A stretch of 11,786 bases of DNA from Listeria marthii FSL S4-120 (GTDB taxonomy: Bacteria; Bacillota; Bacilli; Lactobacillales; Listeriaceae), in NCBI GenBank assembly GCA_000183865.1, contig CM001047.1:1364689-1376474 (forward strand), written 5' to 3'. How positions within the stretch are numbered: position 1 is the stretch's first letter; each line of letters starts with the position of its first letter. The position numbers and the translations under genes are program-made. Below are positions 7,316-11,786 of this stretch, piece after piece. The notes under the pieces were generated by a model. The model worked only from the letters and a program-made list of their open reading frames with translations, searched no databases and was not told the DNA's origin.

Positions 7316-8236
7316 TTGACAGAACTCGGTGATAAACTGAAACAAGCTAGACGTGAAAAAGGACTCAGTTTAGATGACTTGCAACAAATAACGAAAATTC
7401 AAAAACGTTATTTAGTAGCGATTGAAGAAGGAAATTATGCTGTAATGCCTGGAAAATTTTATGCAAGGGCATTTATTAAACAATACGCAGAGGCAGTTGG
7501 GCTTGATAGCACAACACTTTTCGACGAGTTTGAAAGCGAAGTTCCTGAAACACCGCAACAAGAAGTAGTAAATAACGAGCCAACACGCGTACAAAGTAAA
7601 AGAAATCCAATTCCTGCACAAGCTGTAGGTAATCAGACTAACGCTCGTAATCGTTTCTTTGATATTTTACCAAAAATCCTTATCGCTTTATTTATCGTTT
7701 TTATTCTTTTCATCGTTTGGTTCTTCTTGCTTAATAAACAAGATAATTCCACAGAAAAAGTAAAAACAGACACAAGCAATCCTACTGTAAAAGTAGAAGA
7801 CTCAACAAAAAATGAGGACACAAGTAAGGATACAGAGAAAAAAGATACGACATCTGACGAAGATAAATCAACTGAAAAAACAGAAGATACATCCAAAGAA
7901 GTGGAAGTGACTAAAGGAGAAACATCGGGTAATGCCACTACGTACACAGTGAAAAATACCGATAAAATGACTTTATCACTTAGCGCAACGGGTGATTCAT
8001 GGATTGGTGTTTCCGATGCAAATGGTAGCACGATTCAAAATATAACACTATCTACGCAAAATCCATCCACTGAAATTGATTTGGGCGATAACAAGACAGT
8101 TTCTATCGTGATCGGAAATTCTCCTGTTACTACTGTCAAAATCAATGACAAACAGCTGGAACTTGCGCCGGATCTTGTTAAACAAGTCTTAACAATTAAC
8201 TTAGAAGCGAGCGACACTAGCTCAGATGCTGAATAA
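7316..8236 (+). CDS. rodZ: RodZ-like cell-shape protein (YmfM)
   Basis: Bitopic membrane protein of 306 residues. An N-terminal HTH domain of the Xre type (about 4-66: LKQARREKGLSLDDLQQITK, then YLVAIEEGNY) is followed by a short linker, a single membrane helix at about 120-139, a low-complexity Thr/Asp/Lys/Glu/Ser linker (about 142-205) and a C-terminal beta-rich domain (about 215-300, DUF4115 type). This is the RodZ layout: in other bacteria the cytoplasmic HTH binds MreB and the outer domain contacts the wall elongation machinery. The start is TTG 7316 with AGGTG (7304-7308) 7 nt before it. Its place between ymfI and pgsA is conserved in Firmicutes. It is probably cotranscribed with ymfI, and a terminator follows. 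The HTH is not expected to act mainly as a DNA-binding regulator. Confidence 0.85.
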   Translation: MTELGDKLKQARREKGLSLDDLQQITKIQKRYLVAIEEGNYAVMPGKFYARAFIKQYAEAVGLDSTTLFDEFESEVPETPQQEVVNNEPTRVQSKRNPIPAQAVGNQTNARNRFFDILPKILIALFIVFILFIVWFFLLNKQDNSTEKVKTDTSNPTVKVEDSTKNEDTSKDTEKKDTTSDEDKSTEKTEDTSKEVEVTKGETSGNATTYTVKNTDKMTLSLSATGDSWIGVSDANGSTIQNITLSTQNPSTEIDLGDNKTVSIVIGNSPVTTVKINDKQLELAPDLVKQVLTINLEASDTSSDAE

Positions 8237-8247
8237 TTTGTTTTATA

Positions 8248-8285
8248 TGGCGAAATCTGCTCATTAGATTTCGCCAACATTTTTT
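8248..8285 (+). terminator. Terminator after rodZ
   Basis: A perfect 11-bp stem TGGCGAAATCT (8248-8258) / AGATTTCGCCA (8266-8276) has a 7-nt loop, followed after ACA by six T (8280-8285). The T run is slightly displaced from the stem, so some read-through into pgsA is likely; no clear promoter is visible in the 41 bp that follow. Confidence 0.85.
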
Positions 8286-8326
8286 ATAAATACATACTTT
8301 TTAAATGTGAAAAAGGAGAGAAAAAG

Positions 8327-8905
8327 ATGAATTTACCAAATAAATTGACGGTTATCCGTATTTTTATGATACCCATTTTTGTCATTCTTTGTGTAGTACC
8401 ATTTGACTGGGGAAGTGTTACTTGGCTTGATTCGACTATTCCAGTTACAAGTTTAGTGGCAACGATTATTTTCGTCGTAGCAGCCCTTACAGACTGGTTT
8501 GATGGACATTTAGCACGTAAGTATAACTTAATTACCAACTTCGGGAAGTTTGCGGATCCAATGGCAGATAAATTACTCGTAGCGGCAGCATTTATTATTC
8601 TTGTAGAAATGCATATCGCGCCGTCTTGGGTAGTTATTTTAATCATTAGCCGTGAGCTAGCTGTTACCGGTCTTCGTTTACTACTAGTTGAAGGCGGCGA
8701 AGTGCTTGCAGCTGGTCAACTTGGGAAAATTAAAACATTCACACAGATGATTGCTATCCCGCTAATGTTACTAAACAATTTCCCATTTGCTTGGACAGGT
8801 ATTCGTGTAGATTTAGTTTTCTTATATGTATGTGCATTCTTTGCCGTATGGTCAGGAATCGACTATTTCTACAAAAACCGTGGCGTATTCAAAGGTTCTA
8901 TGTAA
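8327..8905 (+). CDS. pgsA: CDP-diacylglycerol--glycerol-3-phosphate 3-phosphatidyltransferase
   Basis: Membrane enzyme of 192 residues that makes phosphatidylglycerophosphate from CDP-diacylglycerol and glycerol 3-phosphate, the committed step to phosphatidylglycerol. The CDP-alcohol phosphotransferase signature is complete: D56, D59-G60, A63-R64, G73, D77 and D81, in the pattern DGxxARx8GxxxDxxxD. About six hydrophobic helices are visible, the first at the N-terminus (MNLPNKLTVIRIF), which is typical of PgsA. The start ATG has AAAGGAGAG (8312-8319) 7 nt upstream. In Gram-positives, changes in PgsA affect daptomycin susceptibility and lipoteichoic acid supply; I see no sign of damage here. 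Terminators on both sides make it close to a single-gene unit. Confidence 0.95.
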   Translation: MNLPNKLTVIRIFMIPIFVILCVVPFDWGSVTWLDSTIPVTSLVATIIFVVAALTDWFDGHLARKYNLITNFGKFADPMADKLLVAAAFIILVEMHIAPSWVVILIISRELAVTGLRLLLVEGGEVLAAGQLGKIKTFTQMIAIPLMLLNNFPFAWTGIRVDLVFLYVCAFFAVWSGIDYFYKNRGVFKGSM

Positions 8906-8910
8906 TAAAT

Positions 8911-8940
8911 AAAAAAAGCATACCATTGTGTGCTTTTTTT
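8911..8940 (+). terminator. Terminator between pgsA and cinA
   Basis: Seven A plus GCATAC (8911-8923) pairs with GTGTGC plus seven T (8928-8940) around a CATT loop, with one G-T pair. Its A-rich left arm means it could also stop minus-strand transcription, although no minus-strand gene lies nearby. It begins 5 bp after the pgsA stop. Confidence 0.92.
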
Positions 8941-8972
8941 CTATACAAAAAATGAAATGGGGATGAAACATA

Positions 8973-10220
8973 ATGGCAAGTGCAGAGATTATTGCAGTAG
9001 GAACAGAGTTATTGCTCGGACAAATTGTGAATTCTAATGCGGCATTTATTTCACAAGAATTAGCGGCTGACGGGATATATGTATACCATCACACGGTCGT
9101 TGGAGATAATCCAGCCCGTTTAAAAGAAGTAATTGAGATTGCTGAAAAACGCAGTGATATTTTAATTTTCACAGGTGGACTTGGACCAACAGAAGACGAT
9201 ATTACGAAACAAATTTTAGCAGCCCATTTACAAAAACAATTAGTAGAAGACGAATACCACATGCAGAAAATTACCGAGTACTTCGCTTCCAGAAACAAAC
9301 CGATGACGGAAAATAATAAGTTGCAAGCTGTTATTATTGAAGATTCCATTGTTTTAAATAATGACTATGGTTTTGCGGCTGGGATGTACTTGAAAGACAA
9401 CAAGCATACATATGTACTACTTCCAGGACCTCCATCTGAAATGAAGCCAATGTTTACGAGCTATGCGAATCCACTTCTTTTAAGCGAAAGTGGTGATCAA
9501 AATATTTTAGAATCCAAAATTTTGCGCTTTTTTGGTATTGGAGAATCACAATTAGCGGCTGATTTAAATGATTTAATTATTACACAAGTCAATCCAACGA
9601 TCGCGACTTATGCTGGCGACAATGAAGTAGTTGTGCGAATTACGGCAACCGCTAAAACGCAAGAAGAAGCTAGCGCACTCGTTCGGGATACCGAACAAGA
9701 AATACTTCGTCGTGATGGCACTTTTTTATATGGTTACGGAGAAGTTTCTTTATCTGAATTAGTGACGGCGATGTTACTAGAGAAAGAACTCACAATTTCT
9801 GCAGCAGAAAGTTTTACTGCCGGATTATTCCAAGCCGAAATTGCTCGTTTCCCCGGCATTTCTAAAATTTTCAAAGGTGGAATGGTAACTTACAGCGAGG
9901 AAGCGAAACAATCTATCTTAGAAGTTTCACCTCAAGTAATAAAAGAAAAAGGCGTCGTGAGTGAGGAATGCGCAAAAGAAATGGCTGAAAATGTAAGTCG
10001 TCTTTGTAATACTGATATCGGTGTTAGTTTCACAGGTGTTGCGGGGCCAGATAGTTTAGAAGGGCATCCAGCAGGCACTATATGGATTGGATTAAGTGTG
10101 AAAGGTCACGAAACTGAAGCTTATCAATTTGTGTATGGGAGAGATAGAAATCATAATCGTCACCGTGCAGTGATGCAAGGATTTCAGCTAATTAAGCAAT
10201 TTTTAGATGCAAATAAGTAA
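8973..10220 (+). CDS. cinA: CinA, competence/damage-inducible protein
   Basis: Cytoplasmic protein of 415 residues with the two usual CinA domains. The N-terminal half (about 4-170) is a MoaB/MogA-like domain with TGGLGPTEDD (67-76) and PGPPSEM; in studied homologues it acts as an ADP-ribose pyrophosphatase. The C-terminal domain (about 255-412) is of the PncC type, nicotinamide nucleotide amidase, with AAESFTAG (277-284; S280 is the expected catalytic serine), IFKGGMVTYSEEAK, FTGVAGPD and GTIWIGLSV. A central linker joins them. The start ATG has GGGGA (8959-8963) 9 nt upstream. It directly precedes recA, as in streptococci, where the two are coexpressed in competence and CinA contacts RecA. 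No terminator follows cinA, so read-through into recA is likely. No LexA box is visible before cinA itself. Confidence 0.93.
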   Translation: MASAEIIAVGTELLLGQIVNSNAAFISQELAADGIYVYHHTVVGDNPARLKEVIEIAEKRSDILIFTGGLGPTEDDITKQILAAHLQKQLVEDEYHMQKITEYFASRNKPMTENNKLQAVIIEDSIVLNNDYGFAAGMYLKDNKHTYVLLPGPPSEMKPMFTSYANPLLLSESGDQNILESKILRFFGIGESQLAADLNDLIITQVNPTIATYAGDNEVVVRITATAKTQEEASALVRDTEQEILRRDGTFLYGYGEVSLSELVTAMLLEKELTISAAESFTAGLFQAEIARFPGISKIFKGGMVTYSEEAKQSILEVSPQVIKEKGVVSEECAKEMAENVSRLCNTDIGVSFTGVAGPDSLEGHPAGTIWIGLSVKGHETEAYQFVYGRDRNHNRHRAVMQGFQLIKQFLDANK

Positions 10221-10283
10221 TTTTCACTAGAATAAAATGAAATAACAGCTTGAAAAAATCAAAATTAGGCTATAAAAAAGTAT

Positions 10284-10312
10284 TAGACGAACGCTTGAAA
10301 TCCCGTTATAAT
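10284..10312 (+). promoter_or_regulatory. Upstream candidate promoter in the cinA-recA gap
   Basis: A perfect TATAAT (10307-10312) is 17 bp from TAGACG (10284-10289, 4 of 6). The -10 lies in an imperfect palindrome TCCCGTTATAATGGGA (10301-10316), symmetric except for one G/T pair. It would add a start near 10319, about 170 nt before recA and upstream of the LexA box, so LexA would act as a roadblock on it. Confidence 0.45.
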
Positions 10313-10352
10313 GGGAAAGAAAGCAGCCGGTGCTTACACAAAATAAAAAATA

Positions 10353-10366
10353 CGAATAAATGTTCG
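10353..10366 (+). promoter_or_regulatory. LexA (SOS) box of recA
   Basis: CGAATAAATGTTCG matches the Gram-positive LexA consensus CGAACATATGTTCG at 12 of 14 positions, with a perfect right half-site. It ends 8 bp before the -35 of the proximal recA promoter, so bound LexA would interfere with RNA polymerase. It implies damage-induced recA expression. Confidence 0.88.
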
Positions 10367-10374
10367 CTTTTTGC

Positions 10375-10403
10375 TTGCTTCTCACTCTAAAATGCGTTAT
10401 AGT
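10375..10403 (+). promoter_or_regulatory. Main recA promoter
   Basis: TTGCTT (10375-10380, 4 of 6) and TATAGT (10398-10403, 5 of 6) have the ideal 17-bp spacing. Transcription would start near 10410, giving an 80-nt leader. The LexA box lies just upstream. Confidence 0.75.
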
Positions 10404-10411
10404 AATTCTAG

Positions 10412-10458
10412 GAAAAACATTCTGACTGTTTTTTGAGAGAGAAGAAGTAGAAAAACAG
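10412..10458 (+). promoter_or_regulatory. recA leader with two mutually exclusive hairpins
   Basis: AAAAACA (10413-10419) can pair with TGTTTTT (10427-10433), leaving a T-rich 3' side that resembles a weak terminator. The same right arm, as CTGTTTTT (10426-10433), can pair instead with AAAAACAG (10451-10458). Both stems are AT-rich and weak. Seen in sequence; any switching role is inference. Confidence 0.3.
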
Positions 10459-10489
10459 CTATTAGGATATTTATGAAGGAGGCAACATT

Positions 10490-11533
10490 GTGAATGATCG
10501 TCAAGCGGCATTAGACCAAGCTTTAAAACAAATTGAAAAACAATTCGGTAAAGGTTCCATTATGAAATTAGGGGAACATTCAGATCAAAATATATCTACT
10601 ATTTCTAGTGGTTCATTAGCATTAGATATTGCATTAGGAGTTGGCGGATACCCTCGTGGACGTATTATTGAAGTATACGGACCAGAGAGTTCTGGTAAAA
10701 CAACGGTTGCACTTCACGCTATTGCAGAAGTACAAGCGCAAGGCGGAACAGCAGCATTTATCGATGCAGAACACGCGTTAGATCCTGCTTATGCTAAAAA
10801 CCTAGGCGTAAACATTGATGAATTACTATTATCTCAACCAGATACAGGGGAACAAGCCTTGGAGATTGCAGAAGCTTTAGTTAGAAGTGGCGCAGTTGAT
10901 ATGCTAGTAATTGACTCTGTTGCAGCACTTGTACCACGTGCTGAAATCGAAGGTGAGATGGGCGATGCGCACGTTGGTTTGCAAGCTCGTTTAATGTCTC
11001 AAGCATTACGTAAACTTTCTGGTGTTATTAATAAATCAAAAACCATTGCTATATTCATTAACCAAATTCGTGAAAAAGTTGGTGTTATGTTCGGTAACCC
11101 TGAAATCACACCAGGTGGACGTGCGCTTAAATTCTACTCGACTGTTCGTTTAGAAGTAAGACGTGCTGAACAACTGAAACAAGGTACAGACGTAATGGGT
11201 AACAAAACGAAAATCAAAGTTGTAAAAAATAAAGTAGCACCACCATTCCGTATTGCTGAAGTAGATATTATGTATGGTGAAGGTATTTCGCGTGAAGGTG
11301 AGCTTGTTGATATGGCCGCTGAAGTGGATGTAATCAATAAGAGTGGTTCATGGTATTCTTATAAAGAAGAACGCATCGGTCAAGGCCGTGAGAATGCAAA
11401 ACAATATCTGAAAGAACACACTGATATTCGTGACGAGATTTCTAAACGCGTTCGTGAAGAGTATGAAATTGACGGCAACAAAGAACCTCTTGACGAAAAC
11501 GAAGAAACTTTAAGCTTACTAGATGATGAATAA
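10490..11533 (+). CDS. recA: RecA recombinase
   Basis: Complete RecA of 347 residues, which forms ATP-dependent filaments on single-stranded DNA, carries out strand exchange and triggers LexA self-cleavage. Visible landmarks: Walker A GPESSGKT (64-71), catalytic E94 (FIDAEHALD), Walker B LVIDS with D142, the FINQIRE switch segment with the allosteric Gln, the loop-2 region [18 protein letters not shown], and an acidic C-terminal tail ([13 protein letters not shown]). No intein or frameshift. The start is GTG 10490, with a very strong AAGGAGG (10476-10482) 7 nt upstream; the overlapping TTG 10488 is in another frame. It is controlled by the LexA box and promoter at 10353-10403, probably with read-through from cinA. 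Confidence 0.98.
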   Translation: MNDRQAALDQALKQIEKQFGKGSIMKLGEHSDQNISTISSGSLALDIALGVGGYPRGRIIEVYGPESSGKTTVALHAIAEVQAQGGTAAFIDAEHALDPAYAKNLGVNIDELLLSQPDTGEQALEIAEALVRSGAVDMLVIDSVAALVPRAEIEGEMGDAHVGLQARLMSQALRKLSGVINKSKTIAIFINQIREKVGVMFGNPEITPGGRALKFYSTVRLEVRRAEQLKQGTDVMGNKTKIKVVKNKVAPPFRIAEVDIMYGEGISREGELVDMAAEVDVINKSGSWYSYKEERIGQGRENAKQYLKEHTDIRDEISKRVREEYEIDGNKEPLDENEETLSLLDDE

Positions 11534-11542
11534 ATAATTGCT

Positions 11543-11582
11543 AAATACGTGATGGGAATTTACTTCCTGTCGCGTATTTTTT
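11543..11582 (+). terminator. recA terminator
   Basis: AAATACGTGATGGGAA (11543-11558) pairs with TTCCTGTCGCGTATTT (11564-11579) around a TTTAC loop; three of the sixteen pairs are G-T. A run of six T (11577-11582) ends the signal. It starts 10 bp after the recA stop. Confidence 0.93.
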
Positions 11583-11631
11583 GTTATTTTAAAAAAACTA
11601 AGGAAAATAGTGTGACATTTCATTCCTTTCC

Positions 11632-11660
11632 TTGACATTGTATGCTTTGACCTATAAAAT
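11632..11660 (+). promoter_or_regulatory. Strong promoter of the gene after recA
   Basis: A perfect TTGACA (11632-11637) is 17 bp from TAAAAT (11655-11660, 5 of 6); TATAAA at 11653 is an alternative with 15-bp spacing. A second, overlapping candidate, TTGACC (11647-11652) 17 bp from TATTTT (11670-11675), lies 15 bp downstream. By synteny the gene served is rny (RNase Y), but it is not in the window. Confidence 0.7.
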
Positions 11661-11666
11661 TAAGTT

Positions 11667-11786
11667 GTATATTTTATATTGCTGGGAGACAAGGGGGAAG
11701 TTTTTCCTTTGAAAATCGGCTTCAACTGAATGGGGAGATTAGCACTCGGTTGTTGATGAAAAATACGCATGTGCCAGAATTCTGCT
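11667..11786 (+). promoter_or_regulatory. Start of an unidentified structured leader
   Basis: At least 120 nt of transcribed sequence without a convincing coding frame (the short frames that open here stop within ten codons) follows the promoter. Possible pairings: AAGG (11691-11694) with CCTT (11706-11709); TCAAC (11722-11726) with GTTGA (11752-11756); GCAC (11742-11745) with GTGC (11771-11774). The last two cross each other, so they are alternatives or a pseudoknot. G-rich runs occur at 11693-11697 and 11732-11735. It matches no riboswitch or T-box class that I can recognise, and the window ends inside it. Confidence 0.35.

Noticed and set aside
7633..8031. 132-codon open frame on the minus strand within rodZ
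   Set aside because: It is an antisense shadow of the low-complexity linker, with Ser/Val-rich composition and no ribosome binding site or promoter.
8284..8646. 120-codon open frame on the minus strand within pgsA
   Set aside because: It mirrors a conserved enzyme gene and has no sign of its own expression.
9801..9824. CinA motif AESFTAG in place of the common AESCTGG
   Set aside because: The expected catalytic serine is kept and variation at these positions occurs in Gram-positive CinA, so it is not evidence of loss.
10250..10276. TTGAAA and TATAAA right after cinA as a third promoter
   Set aside because: The spacing is only 15 bp and such hexamers are frequent in AT-rich gaps.
10227..10511. 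94-codon open frame on the minus strand across the recA promoter
   Set aside because: It crosses the LexA box, promoter and recA start, shows no domain, and is explained by AT-rich sequence.
11600..11633. Inverted repeat AAGGAAA / TTTCCTT near the promoter after recA
   Set aside because: Seven-bp arms 20 bp apart are too weak to separate from chance in this composition.

Overview
The window looks like core chromosome of a low-GC Gram-positive bacterium. I place it in Listeria, most likely L. monocytogenes or a close relative. The reasons are the AT-rich composition, the strong AGGAGG-type ribosome binding sites, the protein sequences, and a gene order that matches the Listeria/Bacillus block of nucleoside ABC transporter, two M16 peptidases, SDR reductase, rodZ, pgsA, cinA and recA. 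The species call is from memory of the family and order, not from a search. All genes are on the + strand and all appear intact. I see no insertion sequence, phage gene, CRISPR array, tRNA or rRNA.

Layout. (1) Bases 1-229 hold an extended -10 promoter and a GC-rich leader. (2) Bases 230-3763 are a tightly overlapping operon of a double-domain ATPase and two permeases, the membrane and motor parts of a BMP-family nucleoside importer; its lipoprotein is not in the window and probably lies just upstream. A strong terminator follows. (3) Bases 3881-6440 are two overlapping M16-family genes: the first lacks the zinc motif and the second keeps it. (4) Bases 6533-8236 are an SDR reductase of the YmfI type and the cell-shape protein RodZ, both starting with TTG, then a terminator. 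(5) Bases 8327-8905 are pgsA with its own terminator. (6) Bases 8973-11533 are cinA and recA, separated by 269 bp with at least two candidate promoters, a LexA box and a structured recA leader, then the recA terminator. (7) Bases 11583-11786 hold a strong promoter and the start of a leader for a gene beyond the window (rny by synteny).

How the genes work together. The importer salvages nucleosides. The two M16 proteins and YmfI are linked in Bacillus to maturation of elongation factor P (5-aminopentanol on its conserved lysine). RodZ and PgsA serve the envelope (rod shape; phosphatidylglycerol). CinA and RecA serve nucleotide repair, competence and recombination, with RecA under SOS control.

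I found no convincing new multi-gene system. The parts worth a second look are non-coding: the nucleoside-transporter leader, palindromes over three promoters, the recA leader, and the leader after recA.
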